A DNA stretch of 37,504 bases from Clostridia bacterium (GCA_016281535.1 JAEEIT010000022.1:1-37504), one strand, 5' to 3'. Positions 23,081 through 32,440 are shown, numbered from the stretch's first letter. Numbers and translations are program-made. The notes: generated by a model not told the origin, from the sequence alone.

Positions 23081-24496
23081 ATGCCTGCTATGGCCCATGT
23101 AAGAAGTAACAATCATAATATCGATATGATCCATGGTAAAGTCCTGGTTCCGCTGATCCTTTACAGCGTGCCGATCGTGCTGACGCAGGTCCTGCAGCTT
23201 CTCTTCAACGCTGCGGACATCGTTGTCGTCGGACAGTTCGTCGGGGATTCGGCCGTCGCAGCGGTCGGTTCCTGTGCGCCGCTTATCAACCTGATCATCA
23301 ACCTTTTCATCGGCGTTTCACTGGGTGCAACAGTCGTTCTCGCCTCGACATTAGGCGCCAACCAGAAGGACAGGATCCACGATCTGACTCATACGATCTT
23401 CTCTCTGGGGATCATCTTCGGCGTGATCACCGGTCTGATCGGCGTGATCTTCGCGCGTACGTTTCTCGAATGGATGGGTACGACAGCGGAATCCATCGAT
23501 CAGGCGACCCTCTATCTGCGCATCTATTTCCTGGGAAGCCCGGCCTTCATGATCTACACCTTCGGGCGTGCGATCATCGTGGCCACAGGCGACACCCGCC
23601 GGCCTCTTACCTATCTGACGATCTCCGGCCTTCTGAATGTGGTACTGAACCTCATCCTCGTCGCCGGCTTCGGCCTCGGTGTGGCCGGTGTAGCCATCGC
23701 CACCGTCGCCTCCCAGATCCTGTCCGCCATACTCATGAGTACAGCGCTCTGCCATCTGAATGGAGAATGCCGGATCTTCCCGTTCGAGCTGCGTATCCAT
23801 AAGGCACCGCTCCGGCGGATCCTGAAGCTCGGTCTTCCGGTGGGATTACAGAACACGCTCTTTTCTTTCTCGAACGTCATCATCCAGTCCTCGGTCAACT
23901 CCCTCGGGACAGCCTGCATGGCCGGCAACTCCGCCTGTATGAACATCGATTCTTTTATCTACGCCGGCATGAACTCCTTCACTCAGGGCTGTATGACTTT
24001 CGCCGGTCAGAACTACGGCGCGAAGCGGTACGACCGTCTGAACGCGATCTACCGCGCATCCCTTCTGAGCATCACCTTTATCGGTCTTTCTCTGGGCGTG
24101 CTGTCTTACCTTCTCGGCGAGCCGCTCCTGCGTCTGTATCTCCCCGACTCCCCTGTCGGCGTCACCTTCGGTCTGGCCCGTATGATGGTCGTCGTTATAC
24201 CGGACTTCCTCTGTGGCATCATGGACTGCGGCTCGGGCATGCTCCGCGGCATCAAGCGCTCCGTCTTCCCCATGATCGCCACGGTCATCGGAAGCTGCGG
24301 ACTGCGTCTGCTGTGGGTCTTCACCGTCTTTGATCACTTTCAGGAGAACGCCACGCCCTTAAGCGCCTACAAGATCCTTCTGATCTCCTATCCGGTGTCC
24401 TGGGCACTTACTTTCTTCGTACTGTTCGGCTACTACGTCTATGTCCGTAAGGTACATCTTCCGAACCCGGATCCCGCCACCATCAGTGACACGTAG
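23081..24496 (+). CDS. MATE-family multidrug/Na+ antiporter
   Basis: A 471-residue, 12-helix transporter of the MATE (NorM/DinF-like) family. The opening LILYSVPIVLTQVLQLLFNAADIVVVGQFVG is the usual first helix pair, and the second half repeats it (LGLPVGLQNTLFSFSNVIIQSSVNSLG), reflecting internal duplication. MATE pumps export cationic drugs or metabolites in exchange for Na+ or H+. The start is uncertain: ATG 23081 and ATG 23090 are both in frame and neither has a good ribosome site. A large hairpin at 24543-24596 ends the unit. A second, different MATE gene lies at 30872. Substrate unknown. Confidence 0.92.
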   Translation: MPAMAHVRSNNHNIDMIHGKVLVPLILYSVPIVLTQVLQLLFNAADIVVVGQFVGDSAVAAVGSCAPLINLIINLFIGVSLGATVVLASTLGANQKDRIHDLTHTIFSLGIIFGVITGLIGVIFARTFLEWMGTTAESIDQATLYLRIYFLGSPAFMIYTFGRAIIVATGDTRRPLTYLTISGLLNVVLNLILVAGFGLGVAGVAIATVASQILSAILMSTALCHLNGECRIFPFELRIHKAPLRRILKLGLPVGLQNTLFSFSNVIIQSSVNSLGTACMAGNSACMNIDSFIYAGMNSFTQGCMTFAGQNYGAKRYDRLNAIYRASLLSITFIGLSLGVLSYLLGEPLLRLYLPDSPVGVTFGLARMMVVVIPDFLCGIMDCGSGMLRGIKRSVFPMIATVIGSCGLRLLWVFTVFDHFQENATPLSAYKILLISYPVSWALTFFVLFGYYVYVRKVHLPNPDPATISDT

Positions 24497-24542
24497 CGGC
24501 TTCACGTTTCAGGTACTGCACCCTCGTTTCGTATAAAAGAAG

Positions 24543-24600
24543 AACTTCCCCGGATCCTTTCGTGTTAGGTGAGATCACGAGACATCCTGGGAAGTTTTCT
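24543..24600 (+). terminator. Large structured terminator after the MATE gene
   Basis: AACTTCCC (24543-24550) pairs with GGGAAGTT (24589-24596); past one mismatch GGAT pairs with ATCC and inside that CGTG with CACG. TTCTT follows. It is bigger and more branched than the other terminators here. Confidence 0.75.
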
Positions 24601-24819
24601 TATATCAGTCACTTGCGCCTTAGGGATTTAAGAGGTTTAAGAGGGGTGGCGCAAACAACTCGTAAGTAGTAATGAGAGCAGGCGCTGCCGCAGCGGGCCG
24701 GAGGGGGGAGACCCGCTGCGTCGCGAGTGCCTCATGTATATGTATCTGCGGCGGTCTTTCTGCTGATTTAGGAGGGTACATAAAGGAGGCCGCATGAGAG
24801 GGGTATGCTGTGTTTCGGC
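24601..24819. other. Gene-free stretch with a GC-rich inverted repeat
   Basis: Between the MATE terminator and the ATPase stop I see no credible gene. It holds a near-tandem TTTAAGAGG pair (about 24628-24646) and a perfect 9-bp inverted repeat CGCAGCGGG/CCCGCTGCG (24689-24697, 24712-24720) with a 14-nt G-rich loop and no T-run. It could be the 3' end structure of the minus-strand ABC operon. Confidence 0.5.
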
Positions 24820-25596
<777 letters not shown>

Positions 25597-25612
25597 TTTC
25601 TTTCCTCTTTCT

Positions 25613-25724
25613 CCCGCCTCCGCGGGCCTTTCCTTCCCGCCTGAATGGCGGGGCTGTTGCTTATTCTTTTCTTCCCGCATGATGCGGGGCTGTTGTTTAT
25701 TCTTTTCTTCCCGCATGATGCGGG
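25613..25724. repeat. Array of four stem-loops with 36-bp tandem repeat, between permease and ATPase
   Basis: Four CCCGC...GCGGG stems follow one another at 25613-25626, 25636-25652, 25674-25688 and 25710-25724. The last two are identical and sit in a 36-bp tandem repeat; the second is a diverged copy with compensating changes (CCCGCC/GGCGGG), which keeps pairing. Spacers are T-rich on the plus strand and thus A-rich in the mRNA. Confidence 0.85.
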
Positions 25725-25730
25725 GCGTTC

Positions 25731-28256
25731 TTATTCGTACTTCAGCTGCTCGGCGATCTTCATCTTCCGGATGTTACGGATCGGCATCAGAACGGTGCCC
25801 AGGAAGAGGACGAACATGCCTCCGATAAACATCATGGTGGATGGGATATCCACTGCCAGTCCGAAATTCATCTCCAGCATCTCCAGCGCTCTCTGAAACA
25901 GAACGGTGGTCAGGGCCGCGAACGGGATGGATACGACGACTGCCAGAAGGCTTGAGACCAGGTTCTCTGTGAAGAATGCCTTCTTAAGTTTCCCACGGCT
26001 CATCGCGGTGGATGTCAGAACGGCACACTCTCTTCTTCTTCCGGAGAAGCCGATGATCTGGTTACTGACTACGGCGATGAATGTCAGCAGCACGCCCATG
26101 ATGATCAGCATATACAGTACGGTGCTGATGCCGGCGCCTTCGTTCTTCAGCTGTTCCGCATATTCATCCATCGTATAGCAGGATTCCATCGTGCAGGCCG
26201 AGCGTTCCTTAATGGTCTCGATCGTCTTCTGCGGATCCTCGCATCGGATAAATGCGCGGGAAGGATAATCACGGAAGACCGATGTGTAGTTATTGAGGCT
26301 GATTACGTAGACCGGCGTTCCGGTTGCGAACTTGATGGTATCGCAGTAGCCTGCAAGTTTCAGTGTCCGGGAAAGAGCATCCGGATGATTCGGCGCGATG
26401 ATCATCGGGATCTCGTCGCCGACCTTATAGCCGAGGCCGTTGGCGACATCTTTATCCATATAGATCTCATCGTCGGCAATCGTTTCCGGAAGACCGGAGA
26501 TCGACTGGAAGAGCTCGTAGCTTCCCGGTGTACCGACCAGTACGGCACTGTGGTAAAGCTCCTTCATGCGCTTGCTGTTCGCAGTTTCGAATTCCTTTAC
26601 GTTCTCTTCTCCGAGTACGAAGTTCACGCCCCAGTTGTAGTAGAAGTATTCAACATCTGTCACTCCGTCAAGATCCTCTACGTAGCTGTACATTTCCCTC
26701 TGTTCGGAAAGGCCGTCGATCACGACATCGGCGTCGGCCGGTCTGTGGTCAAGAATGGCGAGGTAGGACGAGGACAGGACGAAGAGTGTAAGACCGATCG
26801 TGACGGCCATGGTGCAGAGTCTGCAGATACCGACGGAAGCTTTCTTCGTTCTGGCCTGCACACAGGAGAATGCAGCGATCGGGCAGTTGGCCTTGGTGAA
26901 GAGTTTCTCAAGAAGGATCGAGACCGCACGAAGGATGAACGGGAATCCCAGGAAGAGTCCTGCTACGAGAAGGATGATCGTTCCGAAGATCAGTCCGAGA
27001 TTATTGACGGTCTTCGTGAGGACCAGTACCAGGCCTACGATGGCCGGAACGGTCATGACGACTGATGCGATGAGAGATCTCTTCAGATACTTATAGTCTG
27101 CATCCTTATTGTCGAAGATCAGGTCACGGATCGAAGTTCTGGTAGCCTTAAGAAGTTCTTTGATCGGGCAGAGACACTCGATCACGATGGCACCGATGAC
27201 CACTGCGATGAAGGTCACGACGGAAATACTGCCGAGGTTCATCTCGAGCTTTATATCCGATCCGGAGTTCAGCGAGAACATATTGTTGAAGATCGGGTCA
27301 CGGGTCGCGACGTAGAGGGAACTACCGATCAGGCCGCCGATCAGGCCGTAGAGTGCATTCTCGAAGAGAACGATCTTCGCGGTGGTATTCGGCGAGACGC
27401 CCAGACTTCTTAGTGTTCCGACCGTGCCCATTCTCTCGACCATGATGCGCTCCGACAGCGAGATCGTAACGAAGATGACCAGCATCAGACAGATCATAAA
27501 GAGGATCGCGAAGAGGCTCGTGATCGAATTGATCTGGGAGGTGATCATCTCACCGTTGATCAGATCTTCGAGCTCAGCGCCCTGCGTCTGCTCTTCCATC
27601 TTCTCGCAGAATTCCTTTGTCCTGCTCTCATCCAGTACTTTTACGAAAGCACCGCCCAGGACGAGTTCTTCGTCGCCGAGCATTCTACTGTACCCTTCGT
27701 AGGACATCAGAACATTAAACTTCGAGGACAGGATACCCTTGTAAGGAAGGATCGACTTGACCTGATACTCCCTTGCCACCTCATCTTCGTCGTAGAACTC
27801 GATGGTGTCACCGATCTGAAGGTTCAGCTCTTCAGAAAGCGCCTTCGGAATCGCGACTTCGTTCTCCGTAAGTTCCACATCCGAAGCAAGAAGGTTCAGC
27901 TTCGATGCTTCTTCCGGGTCGGCACAGTAGATCAGGATGCTCTTCTCGTTGAAATACTTGTACGTGGTATTCCCTGGAACGTTAAATGTTGTGCTGCCGT
28001 TCGAGATCAATACCTTCTCATGCTCCGGTAATCCTTCAAAATCGCTGTCGCTCAGGCCCATCGGGGCGGTGACCATGACGTTGCTGTCTCCGAACATCGT
28101 GAGGAAAGCGGACTTGAGGACATTTCGGATCGAGTTGCTCATGTCGAATGTCATCATGCCGGCGAAGGAACAGATCACGATGCACAGCATCAGCATGATC
28201 GTCCGGAACGGCTTCGAAAACATATTCTTTAATGTGTGTTTAAAAATGACTCCCAT
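25731..28256 (-). CDS. Large FtsX-family ABC permease
   Basis: An 841-residue permease with the build of large MacB-like ABC permeases: TM1 near residues 18-38, an outer domain, three helices around 240-370 (first FtsX domain), a further TM pair near 400-450, a second outer domain of about 230 residues, and three closing helices (about 700-830, second FtsX domain). It partners the ATPase encoded downstream. AGGTG lies before the ATG. Related Firmicute systems move antimicrobial peptides, lipids or lipoproteins rather than small nutrients. The padR, HAAS and DUF4097 genes upstream support an envelope-related role. No extra sensor kinase is nearby. Confidence 0.92.
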   Translation of the reverse strand: MGVIFKHTLKNMFSKPFRTIMLMLCIVICSFAGMMTFDMSNSIRNVLKSAFLTMFGDSNVMVTAPMGLSDSDFEGLPEHEKVLISNGSTTFNVPGNTTYKYFNEKSILIYCADPEEASKLNLLASDVELTENEVAIPKALSEELNLQIGDTIEFYDEDEVAREYQVKSILPYKGILSSKFNVLMSYEGYSRMLGDEELVLGGAFVKVLDESRTKEFCEKMEEQTQGAELEDLINGEMITSQINSITSLFAILFMICLMLVIFVTISLSERIMVERMGTVGTLRSLGVSPNTTAKIVLFENALYGLIGGLIGSSLYVATRDPIFNNMFSLNSGSDIKLEMNLGSISVVTFIAVVIGAIVIECLCPIKELLKATRTSIRDLIFDNKDADYKYLKRSLIASVVMTVPAIVGLVLVLTKTVNNLGLIFGTIILLVAGLFLGFPFILRAVSILLEKLFTKANCPIAAFSCVQARTKKASVGICRLCTMAVTIGLTLFVLSSSYLAILDHRPADADVVIDGLSEQREMYSYVEDLDGVTDVEYFYYNWGVNFVLGEENVKEFETANSKRMKELYHSAVLVGTPGSYELFQSISGLPETIADDEIYMDKDVANGLGYKVGDEIPMIIAPNHPDALSRTLKLAGYCDTIKFATGTPVYVISLNNYTSVFRDYPSRAFIRCEDPQKTIETIKERSACTMESCYTMDEYAEQLKNEGAGISTVLYMLIIMGVLLTFIAVVSNQIIGFSGRRRECAVLTSTAMSRGKLKKAFFTENLVSSLLAVVVSIPFAALTTVLFQRALEMLEMNFGLAVDIPSTMMFIGGMFVLFLGTVLMPIRNIRKMKIAEQLKYE

Positions 28257-28282
28257 ATCTTTTTCACCTGTTATTTTTCTTT

Positions 28283-28368
28283 TTCACCAGGCGGTGAAGC
28301 TGCCCTTCTTTTCTCCGTTTTTAGGCAAAGCTACCGCCAACGCTGCTGTTTTTTCTTTCTTTGCAGCG
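28283..28368. repeat. Inverted repeats between DUF4097 gene and permease
   Basis: The 143-bp gap holds TTCACC/GGTGAA (28283-28298), the alternative pairing GGCGGT/ACCGCC (28290-28295 with 28333-28338) and CGCTGC/GCAGCG (28341-28346 with 28363-28368). The first two are mutually exclusive, as a switch would be, though this may be chance. Confidence 0.5.
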
Positions 28369-28399
28369 CTCTTCTGTCTCTTTATGAAGAGGGTTCTTC

Positions 28400-29302
28400 T
28401 TAGTTATTCGTGATGTCTACGGATCCGGCGGAAGCATCGACGCTCAGGATAACATCATATCCTTTCTTCTCCTCGTACTCATCGCCCTTCTTCTCTCCGT
28501 TGATCTTGGCTGTGCCGGCCGACATATCGAAGTCATAGCCGATCTCCTGCCCGTCTACGAACTTGATGGTCACGGATCCTGCGGACATATCCATCGAGAA
28601 GCTCTTCGTCAGGATCAGTTCTTTTGCCGTGAAGGAACCGGCGGACATATCGACCTTACCACCGTCGACGGTGCAGTTATGGAGTTCTACGTCACCGGCC
28701 GACATGTCGAAGATGCTGTTTCCGAATGTGCAGTCTGTTGCGGTAAAATCGCCGGCGGACATATCCACATCGAGTGCACCGTTTACGTTCGAGATCGTCA
28801 CGTCACCGGCCGAGATATCCAGGCTGAGCTTGTTGCAGTCGAAGCCCTTGTCGATATTGACATCACCGGCGGAAACATCCAGCGTGATGAGATCAAAGTC
28901 CGCACCCTTCGGATAGTATACGTTCACGAAGTAGTCCTCACTCGACCAGTTGATACCGAAATTGATATGGAATTTCTTCGTGTCCGTATCGACAGTCAAC
29001 GTGCCGTTTTTCGATTCACACTTGACTTCTCTGGCATTGAGCTTGTACTCGACGGCATATTCATCGCTCTCGATGAAATGGATTTCTGATGCAGGAACAT
29101 CGATCGTCACACTTGTGAAATCGTCCACGACCATCTTCTCCTGCTCGAAGACCTTTCCTTCGTTATCGATGTGGAATCCATGATCATAGTACATATAGAT
29201 CGGCTTGCCTTTATTTGCAATTGCACCGATCGTGGTCAATGCGATGCCGGCCGACAGTGCTACTCCTCCGATGATCAAAGCAACTTTCGTAAATGTTTTC
29301 AT
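28400..29302 (-). CDS. DUF4097-family beta-solenoid protein with eight SAG repeats
   Basis: A 300-residue protein with an N-terminal hydrophobic helix (VALIIGGVALSAGIALTTIGAI) that anchors or exports it. After a linker, residues of about 135-300 repeat a unit of some 20 residues built on DxSAGD/S (LDVSAGDVNI, LDISAGDVTI, VDMSAGDFTA and so on), eight in all. This is the putative adhesin or DUF4097 fold, a right-handed beta-solenoid. Such genes regularly accompany HAAS (DUF1700) and PadR genes in Firmicutes. The repeats are unusually regular. Its job is probably extracytoplasmic binding or sensing. A hairpin GATCCG/CGGATC (29329-29352) lies just upstream. Confidence 0.9.
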   Translation of the reverse strand: MKTFTKVALIIGGVALSAGIALTTIGAIANKGKPIYMYYDHGFHIDNEGKVFEQEKMVVDDFTSVTIDVPASEIHFIESDEYAVEYKLNAREVKCESKNGTLTVDTDTKKFHINFGINWSSEDYFVNVYYPKGADFDLITLDVSAGDVNIDKGFDCNKLSLDISAGDVTISNVNGALDVDMSAGDFTATDCTFGNSIFDMSAGDVELHNCTVDGGKVDMSAGSFTAKELILTKSFSMDMSAGSVTIKFVDGQEIGYDFDMSAGTAKINGEKKGDEYEEKKGYDVILSVDASAGSVDITNN

Positions 29303-29328
29303 TTTGTGTTTCTCCTTATCTCTTATCT

Positions 29329-29352
29329 GATCCGCTTACCTTGTGCCGGATC
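29329..29352. repeat. Inverted repeat between HAAS and DUF4097 genes
   Basis: GATCCG (29329-29334) pairs with CGGATC (29347-29352) across 12 nt in the 69-bp gap. It is the shortest of the hairpins that mark each non-overlapping junction of this operon. Confidence 0.5.
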
Positions 29353-29371
29353 TTCTCTTTTATCTTTTCTC

Positions 29372-30181
29372 TTATGCCATTGCCTGCGCGGCCTTATTCT
29401 TTCTGTTCTTCTTATGAACGATCCTTCCGAAGCACTTCGCCAGGCCGTTCGCACACACTCTCATAAGAGCGATCGAACCGATGGTGAAGAAAATGCCCAG
29501 GCCGAAGAGAACCAGTCCGGAACCAAGGATCACCATGGCGGCGATCGGATTCAGGAAGAATGCGACGAATCCGCATATTGCCATGACAAAACCGCCTACT
29601 AAGTACAAGAAGCCTACGATAACGAATGTGATCAGTACGACGAACAGTACGAAGATCAGTGTGCACGCCACGATCAGGAGGGCGAAGATCACCGGAGAGA
29701 GCGGCAGTGCGAAGATCGCAGCCAGCACGATCCAGAGTGCCTTCAGCGAGGAGGTCTTCTGCTGCTGCGCCTGCGGCTGCGGCTGATACTGCGGGACCGC
29801 TGCGCCCTGCGCACCATTCGCCGCGTACTGCGCGCCATCGGCCGTATACTGCGCACCCGCCTGTTCTGCACTGACTACCGGTGCGGCCACAACAGCGGCG
29901 TTCGTGCTGTCACCCGCGATCGGCTGCGAAGGCACCGTGACCAGTGCATTTTCCGAAGAAGAAGCCGCCAGGCTCTCTTCATATTTTCTATCCACGACAT
30001 CGACCAGGATCTTCTTCGCAAGGATCTTCGGCTCACCTAATTCCGCGATCACATTCTGCTCATTCTCCACGCCGGCTTCGTCGAAGTACTCTTCGTAGAA
30101 CTCGACCGCCTCGTCACGATCGAACTGCGGCAGGATCTTCAGACCTTTTCTCAACTCCTGCAAATATAATTCCTTATTCAT
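29372..30181 (-). CDS. HAAS/DUF1700-domain membrane protein
   Basis: A 269-residue protein. The N-terminal 65 residues (YLQELRKGLKILPQFDRDEAVEFYEEYFDEAG...IAELGEPKILAKKIL) are a clear HAAS (DUF1700) domain, which is known to occur next to PadR regulators. An Ala/Gln/Pro-rich low-complexity linker (about 90-145) joins it to a membrane part with four or more hydrophobic helices. It overlaps the PadR gene by 8 bp, so the two are translationally coupled. The family is thought to act in envelope signalling, perhaps by contact with the regulator. GGAGGGG precedes the ATG within the padR coding end. Confidence 0.92.
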   Translation of the reverse strand: MNKELYLQELRKGLKILPQFDRDEAVEFYEEYFDEAGVENEQNVIAELGEPKILAKKILVDVVDRKYEESLAASSSENALVTVPSQPIAGDSTNAAVVAAPVVSAEQAGAQYTADGAQYAANGAQGAAVPQYQPQPQAQQQKTSSLKALWIVLAAIFALPLSPVIFALLIVACTLIFVLFVVLITFVIVGFLYLVGGFVMAICGFVAFFLNPIAAMVILGSGLVLFGLGIFFTIGSIALMRVCANGLAKCFGRIVHKKNRKNKAAQAMA

Positions 30182-30491
30182 TTGTATCCCCTCCTAATAA
30201 TGAATCAACTGAATCCTTATACTTGTTCCATTCCTCTAAGTAGTAACTGTAGAGCTCCCGCCCTCGATCCGTGATCCTGTAATATCTTCGGTTGCGGCCC
30301 TGATAGGGCTCGTCGTAAGTTTCAAGTGCGAAATCTTTCTGGAGTCTGCGCAGGACCGGATACAGTGTCGACTCTGAAATATCCAGTACCGTCTTGACCT
30401 GCTGCGTAAGTGTATACCCGTACGCATCACCTTTGGTCAGGACCGCCAGTACGCAAGCATCCAATAAAGTTGAACCTAATTGGAAAACCAT
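30174..30491 (-). CDS. PadR-family transcriptional regulator
   Basis: A 105-residue winged-helix protein of the short PadR subfamily. LLDACVLAVLTKGDAYGYTLTQQV and ESTLYPVLRRLQKDFALE are the recognition parts, and the wing RRYYRITDRGREL is typical. It heads a five-gene minus-strand operon. PadR proteins usually repress their own operon and are released by a ligand or drug. The promoter at 30528-30556 is overlaid by a perfect 9-bp inverted repeat, a strong autoregulation candidate. Ligand unknown; the ABC transporter downstream suggests an envelope-active compound. Confidence 0.95.
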   Translation of the reverse strand: MVFQLGSTLLDACVLAVLTKGDAYGYTLTQQVKTVLDISESTLYPVLRRLQKDFALETYDEPYQGRNRRYYRITDRGRELYSYYLEEWNKYKDSVDSLLGGDTNE

Positions 30492-30525
30492 ATACTATTT
30501 CTCCTTCCATATTGTATCGTTGGCT

Positions 30526-30556
30526 ATATTATACGGCGTATAATATTGTGTGTCAA
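30526..30556 (-). promoter_or_regulatory. Promoter and operator of the padR operon
   Basis: On the minus strand TTGACA (30551-30556) and TATAAT (30528-30533) are 17 bp apart. ATATTATAC (30526-30534) and GTATAATAT (30538-30546) form a perfect inverted repeat covering the -10 and spacer. Further ATACAATAT-like sequences flank it, as expected for PadR sites rich in ATAC/GTAT. Confidence 0.82.
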
Positions 30557-30777
30557 TACAATATTGCATGATTTTCTTTTCTTTTTTCAAAAGCACTTGT
30601 AACGGCGCTGTGGCAGTGGTTTCCGCTGCTTCGGAATTGCCATCCTACAATAAAATAGTACCTCTACCGCGGCCGAAATGCTTGAATTATCTCTTATATG
30701 ACTCTTAATTATTTCTTAAATTGCGGCAACAGATCCTCGACGCGATCTGCTCGCCGTAACCCCGCAAGAGAATTAGC

Positions 30778-30817
30778 CTGCTCGTCTATTGTGGAAACGA
30801 GGCAGATTTGATACAAT
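30778..30817 (+). promoter_or_regulatory. Promoter of the second MATE gene with overlapping inverted repeat
   Basis: TTGTGG (30789-30794), a 17-bp spacer and TGATACAAT (extended -10, hexamer 30812-30817) form a plausible promoter 55 bp before the ATG. CTGCTCGT (30778-30785) and ACGAG-G-CAG (30797-30805) form an inverted repeat with one bulged G over the -35, a likely operator. The rest of the 380-bp region back to 30492 holds the padR promoter and one AAAAGCACT copy; no gene seen. Confidence 0.55.
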
Positions 30818-30871
30818 GCTCAAACTGACCTAAGAATCATTCATATATCTATATATAGAGCGAAAGACAAA

Positions 30872-32260
30872 ATGACTACTACACTACTGAATAAAGAGGA
30901 TAAACAGATATATAAGAAGCTCCTTCTGATCGCCATCCCCATGATGGTCCAGAACGGCATCTCCAACTTCGTGAACCTTCTCGACAACCTCATGATCGGC
31001 GACCTGGGCACGAACGCGATCTCCGGCGTGGCCATCGCCAACCAGCTGATCTTCGTCTTCTACCTGCTGACATTCGGCGCCACCGCCGGCGTCGGCATAT
31101 TCACCGCGCAGTACCACGGCAAAGGCGACAACGAAGGCATCCGCCAGTCCTTCCGCTTCAAGATCATCCTCAACACGATCCTCTCTGCCATCAGCATCCT
31201 TCTGTTCGCTGTAGCCTCCCCTTTCCTGGTCAAACTGTTCCTGCAGGGCGAAGGCGATCCGGCCGACGCCGCCGAGATCCTCGTCATCGGCGTCGACTAC
31301 ATTAAGGTCATGCTCATCGCGCTGATCCCCATCGGCCTCACCCAGGCCTACGCCGGCACGCTCAAGGACCTCGGCCGCACCAAGGTCCCCATGCTCTCCT
31401 CACTGTGCGCGATCTTCGTCAACCTCATCGGCAACTACCTCCTGATCTACGGACACTTCGGCTGCCCCGCCCTCGGCGCAACCGGCGCGGCCATCGCGAC
31501 CGTCATCTCCCGATTCGTCGAGCTAGCGATCCTCATCGTCTACACCGGGAAGCACGCCGAGACCTTCCCGTTCATCAGCGGCGCTTTCCAGAGCTTCAAG
31601 ATCCCCAGAGATCTTGCTAAGAAGTACTTTGTAAAAGCACTGCCCCTCATGGCGAACGAGACGCTCTGGGCCCTCGGCATGACCATGATCAACCAGAGCT
31701 ACTCCTACAGAAGCCTCGACTCTGTCGCCGCCATCAACATCGAATCCACGATATGGAACCTCATGGGCGTCTCCTTCATCGCCATGGGTGAAGCCGTCGG
31801 CATCGTCATCGGCCACATCCTCGGAAGCGGCGAACTGTCCGGCGCGAAGAAGTCCGCGTACAAGATGCGCCGCTTCACCGTCCTGTGCGGACTCATATTC
31901 GGCGCCCTGATGATCGGCATCGCACCCTTCTTCCCGCTTCTGTACGAAACCACCGACTACATCCGGCACATGGCTACAGGCTTCATCATGATCGCCGGTG
32001 CGACCATGCCGCTCTGCGCCTACTCCCACGCCTCGTACTTCATCATCCGCGCCGGCGGTAATGCATTTATCACCGTGATCTTCGACGCCGTCTACACCTG
32101 GGCCGTCGTCGTCACCACCGCCTACTGCCTGAGCCGCTTCACGACACTCAACATCACCTGGATGGTCGCCATCGTACGCTCACTCGAAATCTTCAAAGCC
32201 ATGATCGGCTTCTTCATGGTCCGCTCCGGCATCTGGGTGAAGAACATCGTCAAGGAATAA
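30872..32260 (+). CDS. MATE-family efflux transporter (second copy)
   Basis: A 462-residue, 12-helix MATE transporter, only distantly similar to the one at 23081. It has the helix-1 pattern LIAIPMMVQNGISNFVNLLDNLMIGDLG and the matching second half (ALPLMANETLWALGMTMINQSYSYRSL). Codon use is strikingly C-ending (ATC, GGC, GCC, CTC) relative to most neighbours, and stretches of the gene are more GC-rich, which could mean transfer or strong codon bias. The ribosome site is poor (GAGCGAAAGACAAA before ATG). A near-perfect terminator follows at 32345. Expected activity is Na+- or H+-coupled export of cationic compounds; substrate unknown. Confidence 0.92.
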   Translation: MTTTLLNKEDKQIYKKLLLIAIPMMVQNGISNFVNLLDNLMIGDLGTNAISGVAIANQLIFVFYLLTFGATAGVGIFTAQYHGKGDNEGIRQSFRFKIILNTILSAISILLFAVASPFLVKLFLQGEGDPADAAEILVIGVDYIKVMLIALIPIGLTQAYAGTLKDLGRTKVPMLSSLCAIFVNLIGNYLLIYGHFGCPALGATGAAIATVISRFVELAILIVYTGKHAETFPFISGAFQSFKIPRDLAKKYFVKALPLMANETLWALGMTMINQSYSYRSLDSVAAINIESTIWNLMGVSFIAMGEAVGIVIGHILGSGELSGAKKSAYKMRRFTVLCGLIFGALMIGIAPFFPLLYETTDYIRHMATGFIMIAGATMPLCAYSHASYFIIRAGGNAFITVIFDAVYTWAVVVTTAYCLSRFTTLNITWMVAIVRSLEIFKAMIGFFMVRSGIWVKNIVKE

Positions 32261-32344
32261 CGGCCGCCTGCCGCCGCGAGCCCGGGCACCACCGCTCCAC
32301 TCCGCACGAAACCCCAGGCACCACCGATCTAACCCGAAACAGAA

Positions 32345-32396
32345 AAATACCATTTCACGCCCCGGCAATCACCTTACTCCACGTGAAATGGTATTT
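32345..32396. terminator. 15-bp perfect stem, bidirectional terminator between MATE gene and rsfS
   Basis: AAATACCATTTCACG (32345-32359) pairs fully with CGTGAAATGGTATTT (32382-32396) across a 22-nt C-rich loop. A-tract and T-tract at the two ends let it serve both convergent genes (stops at 32260 and 32441). Confidence 0.88.
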
Positions 32397-32440
32397 CTTA
32401 TTGTTCTACTTTATTACAATTACAGCCGCAGAAGAAGCGC

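Noticed and set aside
23041-23090. Leaderless promoter (TTGACC ... TAGAAT) for the first MATE gene
   Set aside because: The spacing between the two hexamers is about 24 bp, too long for a sigma-A promoter.
25597-25716. N-terminal extension of the ABC ATPase with two 12-residue repeats
   Set aside because: The extension translates the hairpin array; a proper start with ribosome site exists at 25596.
25613-25724. CRISPR array
   Set aside because: The repeats are palindromic with conserved, not unique, spacers, there are too few units, and no cas genes are present.
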